DNA from: an uncultured Anaerolineae bacterium
GTDB lineage: Bacteria; Chloroflexota; Anaerolineae; Aggregatilineales; Phototrophicaceae
Direction: 5' to 3'
NCBI GenBank assembly: GCA_934216615.1
Contig: CAKQCB010000003.1
Span: 310,001 to 374,000 of the forward strand
Length of the DNA: 64,000 bases
Both the position numbers and the translations under genes were made by a program. The notes under the pieces were generated by a model. It was given only the letters and a program-made list of their open reading frames with translations, ran no database searches and was not told where the DNA came from. This document shows, piece by piece, positions 27,951 to 37,359 of the stretch. Numbering within the stretch: the stretch's first letter is position 1; each line of letters begins with the position of its first letter.

Positions 27951-28004
27951 GGGCAACCTATTGCCCGTTGCAGATAAACTTTCTGGTAGACAGGTCGATA
28001 AAGC

Positions 28005-28910
28005 ATGCGACGTAGTATTTTATCCCGCCCCGTAAGCCTCGCTTTTATCAGCCCGGCGGCGATCCTTATTTTGCTATTTTTAGTCTATCCTTTTGTCTCT
28101 ATCTTCTTTGTCAGCTTCACCAACCAAAGTTTGGTGGGTGTGAATGCAAGAAACCCTGCCTTTGTCGGGTTTGCCAATTATGCTGACTTGTTTGATACCG
28201 CCAATTGGTTTGCACGTGGTGAGTTTGGGAACAGCCTCGTTGTTACCACTCAATATGTCATCGGCTCGGCATTGATCGGTCAAGCTTGCTTAGGCATGGC
28301 TCTAGCCGTCATCTTTTACCGTCGCAAAGGGATTTTCAAAGAAACCGTCACGACACTTGCCATCGCCGCATGGATCATCCCTGAAGTGGTGGTCGGGTTC
28401 GCGTGGTTTGCCTTTTTAGACCCCTTTGAAGGCACGTTAAATAATATCTTGGGCTTCTTGGGGTTAGTACAACCTGACTGGCTTCTGGAATATCCGGTAC
28501 TGAGTATCATCTTTTTTAATACGTGGCGGGGTACGGCATTCTCCATGCTCTTATTCACCTCTGCGTTAGCGTCGATTCCGCCTTCCCATATCGAAACTGC
28601 GGAAGTGATCGGCGCGTCTACATGGCAAAAATTCCGCGACATTCTGCTCCCGCAAATTAAGGGGGCAATTGCGACAGATGTCATCCTCATCACGCTGTGG
28701 ACATTCAATACGTTCTCTCCCTATCTTCTCACAGGTGGTGGGCCGAGCTATCGTTCCGAAGTGGTGTCCATCTTCACTTACCGTACAGGGCTACAAAACT
28801 TTGAGTTTGGTAAAGGCAGTGCGGTCGCGGTGATGGTCATGTTGATCAATTTGGCGCTCGCCAGCACTTACCTATTCATTACACGGGTGAAGAAAGGCAC
28901 AGCCAAATGA
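28005..28910 (+). CDS. Sugar ABC transporter permease, MalF type
   Basis: 301-residue CUT1 permease starting LAFISPAAILILLFLVYPF, with six membrane segments. The EAA loop ETAEVIGASTWQKFRDILLP faces the ATPase. The next permease overlaps by 4 bases (ATGA). It serves the binding protein at 26516. Confidence 0.92.
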   Translation: MRRSILSRPVSLAFISPAAILILLFLVYPFVSIFFVSFTNQSLVGVNARNPAFVGFANYADLFDTANWFARGEFGNSLVVTTQYVIGSALIGQACLGMALAVIFYRRKGIFKETVTTLAIAAWIIPEVVVGFAWFAFLDPFEGTLNNILGFLGLVQPDWLLEYPVLSIIFFNTWRGTAFSMLLFTSALASIPPSHIETAEVIGASTWQKFRDILLPQIKGAIATDVILITLWTFNTFSPYLLTGGGPSYRSEVVSIFTYRTGLQNFEFGKGSAVAVMVMLINLALASTYLFITRVKKGTAK

Positions 28911-29731
28911 TTACCAACCGCTGGGTTCGCCTCGGTATGAATGTCTTCGCAATCGCGATCGCTTTATTTTTTATCACACCGTTACTCTGGTTCATCTTTG
29001 CGCCGTTTAATACCAATGCGACCTTAGGCATTGATATTCCTGAACAATTTTCTTTACAGAACTTCCAAACCGTGTTGAATAACCAGCGCGCGGTCGAAGG
29101 CTTATTCAAAAACAGCATCATCATCAGCGGTGGTGTGATGTTAGGCACGGCCTTCGTCGCAGCCTTGACCGCTTACGGCTTGTCACGCGGGAATATTCCG
29201 GGCAAAAACGGGCTGACCTATATGCTGATTCTGTTCTCGTCCGTCGTAACGGGAACCGCCAGCATGGTGCCTATTTTTATGTTGGTCTACAACCTCGGCA
29301 TGTTTAATACCTATCACGGCGTCATCATCACGATGATCGGCGGGTTGTTACCGTCAGCCATCTTCATCATGCAGGACTTTGTGGAAGGGATTCCGCGTTC
29401 ATATGAAGAAGCCGCGATGGTCAGCGGGGCGTCACCGTTGCAGATTTTCCGCGATGTCGCGCTACCGCTCATCCGCCCGGGGATGATGGTGATTGCGATC
29501 TGGGCATTCGTCAATGCGTGGGGTGCGTTCTTGATTCCGTTCATCCTCATTCGCAACCCGGGCATGCGTCCGGCATCGGTGTCTTTTTATCAATTCTACG
29601 GGGAAGAAGGCAACCCCAACATTCCGGCAATTGCCGCCTATGCAGTCCTTTATACCGTCCCAGTGATCGTCTTATATCTGTTGATTAACTGGCGCTATGG
29701 CTTCCGTTTCTTTGGTGGGATTAAACAGTAA
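28907..29731 (+). CDS. Sugar ABC transporter permease, MalG type
   Basis: 274-residue CUT1 permease. LTYMLILFSSVVTGTASMVP and EEAAMVSGASPLQIFRDVAL (EAA loop) are typical. Six bases separate it from the ATPase gene. Together with the MalF-type subunit it forms the transmembrane channel. Confidence 0.92.
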   Translation: MITNRWVRLGMNVFAIAIALFFITPLLWFIFAPFNTNATLGIDIPEQFSLQNFQTVLNNQRAVEGLFKNSIIISGGVMLGTAFVAALTAYGLSRGNIPGKNGLTYMLILFSSVVTGTASMVPIFMLVYNLGMFNTYHGVIITMIGGLLPSAIFIMQDFVEGIPRSYEEAAMVSGASPLQIFRDVALPLIRPGMMVIAIWAFVNAWGAFLIPFILIRNPGMRPASVSFYQFYGEEGNPNIPAIAAYAVLYTVPVIVLYLLINWRYGFRFFGGIKQ

Positions 29732-29737
29732 AACATT

Positions 29738-30820
29738 ATGGCAAGCGTTCGACTTGAGCACATTGATAAAATATTCGGTTCTTTTAAGGCTGTCAGCGAT
29801 GTCAATTTAGAGGTCAATGACGGCGAATTTGTGGCGTTATTAGGCCCGTCGGGGTGTGGCAAAACCACCACCCTACGCATGATTGCAGGCTTAGAACTGC
29901 CTACCAATGGCAAAATTTCGATTGGCAGTCGGGATGTCACCATGTCACCTGCGCGTGACCGTGATATTGCGATGGTCTTTCAAGATTACGCGCTTTACCC
30001 ACACATGAACGTCCTCGACAACATCGGCTATCCGTTGAAGGTGCGCGGCGTTCCAACCCCAGAACGGACAGCCCGCGTGCAAGATGTCGCCAACAACCTC
30101 CAAATTGGCAAACTGTTGGATCGTCGGCCGGGTCAAATTTCGGGGGGACAACAACAGCGTGCATCGCTTGCGCGCGCGGTGGTTCACAAAGCACAGGTCT
30201 TTCTTTTCGATGAGCCGTTGAGCAACTTGGACGCGAAACTACGGGTGGAGGCGCGCGCCTTCCTCAAGCATCTTCAGCGCGAAGTGGGCATCACCTCAAT
30301 TTATGTGACGCACGACCAAGCCGAAGCGCTGGCGTTAGCGGATCGCATCGTTGTGATGCGCGAAGGTCGGATTTTGCAACAAGGGAAAGCGTTGGATGTT
30401 TACCGCGAACCCGCGAATAAATTTGTCGCAGCGTTTCTCGGAAGCCCGCCAATGAACCTGCTCGATTGCACGATTGATGACAATCAGATCAAGATTGCAG
30501 GTTCAGATGTCGCCATCAACCTCAGCGATTTAGCGGCTGCGTTACCCGCTAACCTGCCTAAAAATGAAGAAATCTCATTGGGGATTCGGCCTGAAAACAT
30601 CACGATTCATACCGCCCCTACACCGGGAAGCATCCCCGCTAAATTGTATGTGATCCAAACCTTAGGCGGTGAATGTCTGATCATCACCAGCATTGGCAAT
30701 ACGCTCATTTCGGTGCGGTTGTTCGAAGAAGAACCACCCACCCTACCCGACGATCTTTACTTGAGCTTTGATTTAAATCGTCTTTTCTTCTTTGGCGCCG
30801 ACGAACAACGCATCCGGTAG
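29738..30820 (+). CDS. Sugar ABC transporter ATPase, UgpC/MsmX type
   Basis: 360-residue ATPase of the CUT1 class. Walker A GPSGCGKTT, signature SGGQQQRA, Walker B VFLFDEPLSNLDAKLR and the His of VTHDQAEALALADR are all present. The C-terminal part has the TOBE/OB-type domain (SLGIRPENITIHT). The regulatory domain binds permeases and, in known multitask ATPases, energises several importers. This is the only such gene in the window, while two other complete sugar-permease sets and the right-edge importer have none nearby, so sharing is likely. It follows the permease by six bases. Confidence 0.94.
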   Translation: MASVRLEHIDKIFGSFKAVSDVNLEVNDGEFVALLGPSGCGKTTTLRMIAGLELPTNGKISIGSRDVTMSPARDRDIAMVFQDYALYPHMNVLDNIGYPLKVRGVPTPERTARVQDVANNLQIGKLLDRRPGQISGGQQQRASLARAVVHKAQVFLFDEPLSNLDAKLRVEARAFLKHLQREVGITSIYVTHDQAEALALADRIVVMREGRILQQGKALDVYREPANKFVAAFLGSPPMNLLDCTIDDNQIKIAGSDVAINLSDLAAALPANLPKNEEISLGIRPENITIHTAPTPGSIPAKLYVIQTLGGECLIITSIGNTLISVRLFEEEPPTLPDDLYLSFDLNRLFFFGADEQRIR

Positions 30821-30831
30821 ATTTTATAATC

Positions 30832-32190
30832 ATGATGAAGCTGCAACTTACGGGGCATGTCACCCAAGAACAAACCTTAACCTACCTCAATCTGCCGTTT
30901 GAAGTTCCGCCACAAACGGGGCGGATTGAGGTCAGCTATCACTATACAGACCCCGTGAGCAGTGACCCGTTGATCACTCATGGAAGCACTGTAGACATTG
31001 GCATCTTTGATCCTCGCGGGGCAGAGTTTATCGCGCAGGGCTATCGCGGATGGAGTGGCAGTGCTCGGCTTCATTTTTTTGTCGCGGAACAAGAGGCGAC
31101 CCCGGGCTATCTTCACGGCCCAATCCAAGCGGGGACATGGCATATCTGCCTCGGTCTATACAAAATCCCTCCACAAGGGTGTACATATACTGTAGATATC
31201 ACACTCCTCCCTACAGAACATGCCCCGCGTGAAGACTTCCCCACATTATTAACGCTCAGTGACGTGCCAAACCCTGATACCATTCGCCATGATGACGGTT
31301 GGTATCAAGGGGAAATACACTGTCACACCGTGCATAGCGATGGCGATTCCACCGCCCAAGAAGTGATTTATAAAGCCGAGCTGATGAACCTCGACTTTCT
31401 CGCGATCATGGATCACAACAACATCACCCATTTAAGCGAGATAGCCACCCTCAATACGCGGTTGATGCTCATCCCGGGCTATGAAGTCACTACGTATCAC
31501 GGACATTGGAATATTTGGGGAAACATCAACTGGATTGATTTCCGTGTGACCGATGCAGAGATGCTTCGTCAAGCCATGCAAACCGCCGCTGAACGGGGCT
31601 ATCTGGTATCGTGTAACCATCCTAAACCCTACGGGCCGGACTGGGATTACAAAGAAGTCACAGAGTATGCCTGTGTCGAAGTATGGAATGGCCCATGGTT
31701 GGGCATGAACCAAACCGCGCTAGAATTTTGGGATGCGCAGTTACAAGCAGGTCGTAAACTGGTCGCCGTAGGCGGAAGTGATGCCCATTTCCATCATCGC
31801 GAACATTCGGCACAACTGGCCGAACCGACCAACTGGGTCTACTGTGCGGATGCGCCTACCCCTACCTCGATTTTACAAGCGATGCGAGCGGGTCATGTTT
31901 GTGTCAGTCGCGAACCAAACCGCACCCGTATCGAAATTTGTGTTGGTGATGTCATGATGGGCGATACCTGCAAGCTCAGGGGGCAACTGCTCGAAATTCA
32001 TCTCACCCAACCCGTGACGGGGGAACTGCGCGTCTATACCCAAACGGGATGTGTAATGAAATTTGATACCACTGAAACCACTGCAGATTTTTTGCATCCC
32101 ATCCCTGAAGGCACACGTTACATCCGCGTGGAATTGCGCGACCCTGAAGATGCGATGATCTCGCTCACAAACCCGATCTATTTCACCTAG
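30832..32190 (+). CDS. CehA/McbA-type PHP-domain metallohydrolase
   Basis: 452-residue protein. Residues 1-150 are beta-rich with no named motif. The PHP domain has QGEIHCHTVHSDGDST, LDFLAIMDHNNI, VSCNHPKPYG and AVGGSDAHFHH, giving the His/Asp metal ligands. Related CehA/McbA proteins are hydrolases, such as the carbaryl esterases. It lacks a signal peptide and ends the importer operon, 11 bases after the ATPase, converging with the DeoR gene. It may hydrolyse an ester or phosphate in the imported substrate; the exact reaction is unknown. Confidence 0.8.
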   Translation: MMKLQLTGHVTQEQTLTYLNLPFEVPPQTGRIEVSYHYTDPVSSDPLITHGSTVDIGIFDPRGAEFIAQGYRGWSGSARLHFFVAEQEATPGYLHGPIQAGTWHICLGLYKIPPQGCTYTVDITLLPTEHAPREDFPTLLTLSDVPNPDTIRHDDGWYQGEIHCHTVHSDGDSTAQEVIYKAELMNLDFLAIMDHNNITHLSEIATLNTRLMLIPGYEVTTYHGHWNIWGNINWIDFRVTDAEMLRQAMQTAAERGYLVSCNHPKPYGPDWDYKEVTEYACVEVWNGPWLGMNQTALEFWDAQLQAGRKLVAVGGSDAHFHHREHSAQLAEPTNWVYCADAPTPTSILQAMRAGHVCVSREPNRTRIEICVGDVMMGDTCKLRGQLLEIHLTQPVTGELRVYTQTGCVMKFDTTETTADFLHPIPEGTRYIRVELRDPEDAMISLTNPIYFT

Positions 32191-32191
32191 A

Positions 32192-32974
32192 TCACGGCGC
32201 GGCGATCACGTATACGCCTTTTTCGCGGATGCGTTCTAGCACGTCCGGTTCGGCTTCCAGTTCCGTCACCAAAGTGTGAATATCCTCGATATTCATGATG
32301 TGGACTAACGCCGATTGATGAAACTTGGTCGCGTCGGCCAACACCATAATATGATGCCCAATCGAAATGAAGCTGCGTACCAACTCAGCTTCTTCGGGAG
32401 TTTCCGCGCTCAAGCCCCGCTGGAGAGAAATCGCTTTTGCGCCGGTGATCACACGGTCTACCTGAAGTTGAGCGCAAATCGTCCGTGTGATGGTGCCTCG
32501 TACCGCATGTTCTTCAGGGTCAACCACCCCGCCTAATAAAAGCAGTTGATGCTGTCCCTGACGCAAAATCTCGTTCGCAATCATCAGCGAGTCCGTCACC
32601 ACGGTGAGGTCACGATGATGATTCAGTTCCCGCGCCAATGCCATCGCGGTACTGCCCCCCACAAGCAATAATGTCTCGCCATTATTGATGATCTTTGCCG
32701 CCGCCCGCCCAATGCGCTGTTTGATCTCATTCTTTTCGCTCTCGCGCTGTAAGATGGGGGTTTCGCGAGAAGCCACTGGACTATTTTTCATCGCCCCGCC
32801 ATGCACACGGCGGATCAAGTTTTGACCCGCTAACGTAGCAAGATCACGCCGAACCGTCGCCTCGCTCACAGCAAAAATCTCGCTGATTTCCGCCACCGTG
32901 AGCCGACCACGCGTATTCACCATTTGTACGATATGTTCTTGGCGTTCCATTGTGAGCAAATCGGCATTGGACAT
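32192..32974 (-). CDS. DeoR-family transcriptional regulator
   Basis: 260-residue DeoR regulator. The N-terminal helix-turn-helix is RLTVAEISEIFAVSEATVRR and continues DLATLAGQNLIRRVHGGAM. The C-terminal DeoRC sensor resembles phosphosugar-binding isomerase folds (LLLVGGSTAMALARELN). AGGGA precedes the ATG at 32974; the longer frame to 33022 is rejected. It is convergent with the PHP gene and upstream of the sugar-acid dehydratase on the other strand. Its targets could include that dehydratase; no operator was identified. Confidence 0.85.
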   Translation of the reverse strand: MSNADLLTMERQEHIVQMVNTRGRLTVAEISEIFAVSEATVRRDLATLAGQNLIRRVHGGAMKNSPVASRETPILQRESEKNEIKQRIGRAAAKIINNGETLLLVGGSTAMALARELNHHRDLTVVTDSLMIANEILRQGQHQLLLLGGVVDPEEHAVRGTITRTICAQLQVDRVITGAKAISLQRGLSAETPEEAELVRSFISIGHHIMVLADATKFHQSALVHIMNIEDIHTLVTELEAEPDVLERIREKGVYVIAAP

Positions 32975-33614
32975 AGGTATCCCTAAACCCTTATAAATGA
33001 GTTTGTCAACATGAGTGAACAAAAAAAGTAAATTTTACTCAAAAAAGATCATCTTCGTGCTTAAAACGATTCTATCTTAGCAGTGTAACATGTGTTTTTT
33101 AGAAAAGAATTGAAATTTTTGTTTGTTTATTTATGCAGGTTCATGTTCATATGTCTGTCAAAACTCGTCATGCCCTAGTGTTCATGATGGCAAAAATAGC
33201 CGAGTTCAGCGAAAAAGAGTACCATTGAGGTGTACTTCAAGTTGATGTGTGACCAACACGTTTTTAAGCGATAGCGTGTTGTGTTTATAGGCGCAGAAAT
33301 TGGGGAATTGTGATCCCCCTCATGCAGGGCTTGCTTTTCTCGCGCGGTTCTCAAACATAGGAACGCCTCACCCGCATCAACTGACATGAACTTTAGAACA
33401 GTCCAACGACTGCACAACGCATGAACCGTGTAGGTATGCCTCATCCATGAATCTACGTACGACAGGTGTTACTCGAGTACAAGCATATCCACAATTCAGC
33501 GCCTACGGTATGGCCAAAGCATGCATCAGCCTGTGTGCAGTCAAAACGCAGTGTCCAATATGAGCTTAAATAGTGTCCCCTGTAGAGGGAACGTGGAAAC
33601 TAGAAGGTAAAACC
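32975..33614. other. 640-base intergenic region
   Basis: No intact gene was found. The left part is AT-rich and would hold the DeoR promoter. A 7-bp inverted repeat CAACACG/CGTGTTG lies at 33254-33281. The frame 33447-33563 (38 codons) contains FSAYGMAKACISL, reminiscent of the Tyr-x3-Lys site of short-chain dehydrogenases, and may be a gene relic. An opposite-strand frame at 33175-33444 has no ribosome site or recognised motif and is probably chance. Confidence 0.6.
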
Positions 33615-35339
33615 GTGTCAGAGAATAAGAGCGCGCGACGCAGTCAAGGTTGGTTTGGCGATTATGGCGTGTTGGGGTTCACCCATCGCAGTTGGTTAAA
33701 AAATCAAGGCTACACCGATGATATGTTTGATGGCCGTCCGGTCATCGGCATTTGCAATACGTGGTCTGACCTCACCCCCTGTAATGCCCATTTCCGCGTA
33801 CTGGCAGAAATCATCAAACGCGGGGTGTATGAGGCGGGTGGTTTCCCTCTAGAATTTCCGGTGATGTCGCTCGGCGAAGTGCTGATGCGCCCCACCACTA
33901 TGTTATTTCGCAACCTCGCCAGCATGGATGTGGAAGAAACCATCCGCGCCAACCCCTTAGACGGCGTGATTCTGCTCACAGGGTGCGATAAAACCACCCC
34001 TTCCACCGTGATGGGCGCGTGCAGTGTAGACCTGCCTACATTAGTGGTGAACGGCGGGCCGATGCTCAACGGCAAATATCGTGGGCGGGACATCGGCTCT
34101 GGGACAGACCTTTGGAAATTTGCCGACGAACTGCGTCTTGGGACGATGTCCTTGGGCGACTACACCGAAGCTGAATCTTGCATGTCGCGCAGTGATGGGC
34201 ACTGTTCCACGATGGGGACGGCCTCGACAATGGCGTGCATGGTCGAGTCGTTAGGGCTGACATTACCCGGCGCGGCGGCCATCCCCGCCGCTGATTCGCG
34301 CCGTCGGCGGTTAGCGTTCCAATCCGGTCGGCGTATCGTCGAGATGGTGAAAGAAGATTTGCGCCTATCCAAAGTCTTAACCCGCGAAGCCTTCGAAAAC
34401 GCGATCATGCTCAATGCGGCAGTGGGTGGTTCCACAAATTTTGTCATCCACTTGACCGCCATCGCCGGACGCATCGGCGTTGAGCTTACGCTCGAAGACT
34501 TTGATCGCTTAGGCAGTCATTTACCGCTTCTGGTCAACTTGATGCCCTCGGGCACATTCCTGATGGAAGATTTTTATTACGCGGGGGGTCTGCCCAGCGT
34601 CATCAAAGAACTGGAGTCGATTTTGCATCATAACGCACTCACTGTGAACGGCAAAACGGTGGGTGAAAACATCATCCAAGCGCCCTGTTATGACCGTGAA
34701 GTGATCAGCACGCTCGAAAACCCGATCAAACCAGAAGCAGGTTTGGCCGTTTTACGCGGAAACCTATGTCAAGATGGAGCGATCATCAAACCTTCGGCCG
34801 CCACCCCTGCCCTGATGCAGCATCGTGGGCGCGCCGTCGTCTTTGAAGACATCGATGATTATCACGCTCGTGTAGACGACCCGAATTTAGATATTGATCC
34901 TAGTTGTGTTCTCGTGTTGAAACAAGTTGGCCCGAAAGGTTACCCGGGGATGCCCGAAGTCGGCAATTTCCACCTGCCTAAGAAAATCCTTGAGCAAGGG
35001 GTGACGGATATGATCCGTATTTCTGACGGGCGTATGAGTGGGACCGCCTTCGGCACTGTCGTGTTACACGTCGCGCCAGAATCGGCCATTGGGGGAAACC
35101 TCGCGCTGGTGGAAAATGGCGATTACATCACGTTGGATGTAGCCAACCGTTCGCTCACTTTAGAAGTCAGCGACGAGGTTTTACGTCAGCGTCGTGAGCA
35201 GTGGCAACCACGCCCCTACCCCACACAACGCGGATACGTGCGCATGTATCTCGACCATGTCCAGCAGGCCAACCTAGGGGCAGATTTTGACTTTTTAATT
35301 GGCAGTTCCGGCGCGGATATTCCGCATGGCAATCATTAG
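33615..35339 (+). CDS. IlvD/Edd-family sugar-acid dehydratase
   Basis: 574-residue dehydratase with an Fe-S cluster, converting an aldonic acid to a 2-keto-3-deoxy acid, or a dihydroxyacid to a ketoacid. RPVIGICNTWSDLTPCN and TGCDKTTPSTVMGACSVD hold the cluster cysteines; RISDGRMSGTAFGT is the C-terminal signature. GWFGDYGVLGFTHRSWLKNQG resembles arabinonate/xylonate dehydratases more than IlvD. I chose the GTG at 33615 after AAGG; 33573 is an alternative that adds 14 residues. It stands alone, convergent with the unknown gene. Confidence 0.85.
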   Translation: MSENKSARRSQGWFGDYGVLGFTHRSWLKNQGYTDDMFDGRPVIGICNTWSDLTPCNAHFRVLAEIIKRGVYEAGGFPLEFPVMSLGEVLMRPTTMLFRNLASMDVEETIRANPLDGVILLTGCDKTTPSTVMGACSVDLPTLVVNGGPMLNGKYRGRDIGSGTDLWKFADELRLGTMSLGDYTEAESCMSRSDGHCSTMGTASTMACMVESLGLTLPGAAAIPAADSRRRRLAFQSGRRIVEMVKEDLRLSKVLTREAFENAIMLNAAVGGSTNFVIHLTAIAGRIGVELTLEDFDRLGSHLPLLVNLMPSGTFLMEDFYYAGGLPSVIKELESILHHNALTVNGKTVGENIIQAPCYDREVISTLENPIKPEAGLAVLRGNLCQDGAIIKPSAATPALMQHRGRAVVFEDIDDYHARVDDPNLDIDPSCVLVLKQVGPKGYPGMPEVGNFHLPKKILEQGVTDMIRISDGRMSGTAFGTVVLHVAPESAIGGNLALVENGDYITLDVANRSLTLEVSDEVLRQRREQWQPRPYPTQRGYVRMYLDHVQQANLGADFDFLIGSSGADIPHGNH

Positions 35340-35340
35340 A

Positions 35341-35982
35341 TCAGCCAAGCTGGACATCCCACTGGTCGAAGGTATAACGCACGAGTGTGTCACCATACAA
35401 CCAAAAGCGCGCATTCTGATCGTGGTTACTGCCGACATAGCCAAAACATTCGGTGTGATACGTCCCTGAAGGGACGGAGATCATCGCATTTCCTAAAAAA
35501 TGAACTCGCCGTTGTTCGAAGGAAGGTTTCAACAACAACTCTGGGTCGCGCGGGCTGGTGATGTTCGGCACAATCACCGTCCCCTGCCCGTTTTGGGCAT
35601 GGATCGTCCGAATAGTTGAACCGACAAAGATGCGTAACAGGGGCGAGATCAGCATATCTTCGGTGATCGTGTATTCTTCGCGTTTAATTTCTTCATCAGA
35701 CGCGCTGTAAATGACCCGCAAGCGGTTTTGTGACACGCTGTATTCAACCTGTCGCTCAGGGATATTCTGGGTGGTCCCATTCAACCATTTGATCTCGATG
35801 CGCGTCGGTTCATGCGCACGACTCCAATAATTCACTTCAATGCGAGATTTATAAGGGGGTGCATCTCGACGGCTCACAATCCGCGTCGAATCACTGCTGA
35901 TCTCTTTCACCCAAGTCTCTTGAATATCTGTTTCTTTACCGTTATGGAGATACACATAGGTACCTTGAGAAAAAATGGTCAT
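35341..35982 (-). CDS. Conserved-looking protein of unknown function
   Basis: 213-residue soluble protein, without signal peptide or membrane segment, rich in predicted beta structure (VYLHNGKETDIQETWVKEI, RIEVNYWSRAHEPTRIEIKW, ISVPSGTYHTECFGYVG). I do not recognise a family. One base separates its stop from the stop of the convergent dehydratase. A barrel-like fold is possible. The reading frame is long and without a competing real frame, which supports it as a gene. Confidence 0.6.
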   Translation of the reverse strand: MTIFSQGTYVYLHNGKETDIQETWVKEISSDSTRIVSRRDAPPYKSRIEVNYWSRAHEPTRIEIKWLNGTTQNIPERQVEYSVSQNRLRVIYSASDEEIKREEYTITEDMLISPLLRIFVGSTIRTIHAQNGQGTVIVPNITSPRDPELLLKPSFEQRRVHFLGNAMISVPSGTYHTECFGYVGSNHDQNARFWLYGDTLVRYTFDQWDVQLG

Positions 35983-36160
35983 GCAAACCCTTTAAACGCC
36001 TTTGTGTAAGTAAGCTGTGAAAACGTAGAGTAAGTAGTGACACCTAAGCAAATAACCCATTAGAATGTTAACATGTCCGCGTGATTTCGTCGTTAAGTTG
36101 AACCGTTCCTCTGGAAAGGGTTTTGCTAGCGACGCACATAACCCATAAAGCAGGAACAGG

Positions 36161-36745
36161 ATGTCAACCGCACATGGTTATTGGCTTGAAACATCAAGGT
36201 TAGGGATTCGTCCCTTTCTCAAAGCAGATTTTGAACGTATCTCGGCCATACTCGATGCCAGTTTTGGAGAAGAACCCGCAGAAGATCGTCAAGCGTGGCT
36301 GGAATGGTCGATCAGAAATAACGAACAATTGGCGGCGTTGTATCAACCACCTTATGGAGATCGAGCGGTCATCTTAAAAGACACCCAAACCTTGATCGGT
36401 ACAGTGGGGATCGTCCCCTGTTTTGGCCCCTTCTTCACCCTCAAAACGTTCCAGAATCATTTTCAATGCCCCGAGCATCGCTTTAATAATCCCCAGTTTG
36501 GCTTGTATTGGGCAACACACCCTGAATACCGCAAGCAAGGGTATGCAGCCGAAGCCGCCCAAGCCGTGATCGACTTTTTATTCAACCAGATGAACATTGC
36601 CTGTGTGGTCGCTACAACGGATCATCAGAACAGCGCGTCGGTCGCTGTGATGCGCCATCTTCACATGACGGTTGAGACCAACCCTTACCCTGAACCGGAA
36701 TGGTTTCAAACCATCGGGGTCTTATTCAACCCAGCCGCAAAATGA
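36161..36745 (+). CDS. GNAT-family acetyltransferase (RimJ/RimL-like)
   Basis: 194-residue acetyltransferase. WLETSRLGIRPFLKADFERI and QFGLYWATHPEYRKQGYAAEA, with a QGYAAE acetyl-CoA pyrophosphate loop, fit the RimJ-type branch that acetylates protein N-termini or small amines. The start follows GGAACAGG. It is not clearly linked to its neighbours; the next gene starts after 116 bases. Confidence 0.82.
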   Translation: MSTAHGYWLETSRLGIRPFLKADFERISAILDASFGEEPAEDRQAWLEWSIRNNEQLAALYQPPYGDRAVILKDTQTLIGTVGIVPCFGPFFTLKTFQNHFQCPEHRFNNPQFGLYWATHPEYRKQGYAAEAAQAVIDFLFNQMNIACVVATTDHQNSASVAVMRHLHMTVETNPYPEPEWFQTIGVLFNPAAK

Positions 36746-36861
36746 GTTATACTGCTCAATGTTTAATTTTTGAAATCTAGGGGTTTCACAGGAGTTTTAC
36801 CGACTTATAAGGTGTATATTTTATTTTTAGCAGAACCTTACTTACTTGAAAGGAACGAGAC

Positions 36862-37359
36862 GTGTTAGCATCCATTCGTAAAAATGTTGAGTGGCGCGCA
36901 ATACCTATCGCAGGGCTTATTGGGGGTTCCGCATTTTTACTGGTGATCATCCTGCTTGGGCAGTTGGTCACCCAAACGGATTGGACCCTATACATCCGTT
37001 ATTTTGCAGGCCTCGTGATGGGCGAATCTGTATTAGTTCCTAGGCCAGAAGAAAGCACAGCCGTGATCCTGATTGTAGGGTTGCTCGTTCATTATGTGCT
37101 GTCGATGTTATTCGCGCTTGTCATTGGCATTGTGGTTCACCGTTGGGGGTTCTGGGTAGGGATCATCGGCGGGGCGATCCTTGGCCTGTCCCTCTTTTAC
37201 ATCAACCTCTACACCATGACGTTGATCTTCCCGTGGTTCTTCGCCTTAAATTCCCCTGTTCTCGCCATCAGCCACATTATTTTTGGTTTAGTCGCAGGCG
37301 GGGTCTATGAGATACTGGATCAATACGACATGCCCATAACAGGAGAAACAACCCCATGA
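36862..37359 (+). CDS. Small integral membrane protein
   Basis: 165-residue protein starting with GTG after AAAGGA. About four hydrophobic segments are seen: IPIAGLIGGSAFLLVIILL, AVILIVGLLVHYVLSMLFAL, WVGIIGGAILGLSLFYI and ISHIIFGLVAGGVYEIL. No family recognised. It overlaps the M48 peptidase gene by 4 bases, so the two are co-translated. It may cooperate with the peptidase in membrane stress, though this is only context. Confidence 0.7.
   Translation: MLASIRKNVEWRAIPIAGLIGGSAFLLVIILLGQLVTQTDWTLYIRYFAGLVMGESVLVPRPEESTAVILIVGLLVHYVLSMLFALVIGIVVHRWGFWVGIIGGAILGLSLFYINLYTMTLIFPWFFALNSPVLAISHIIFGLVAGGVYEILDQYDMPITGETTP

Noticed and set aside
33175..33444. 89-codon minus-strand frame in the intergenic region
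   Set aside because: No ribosome site, no recognisable motif, unusual composition.
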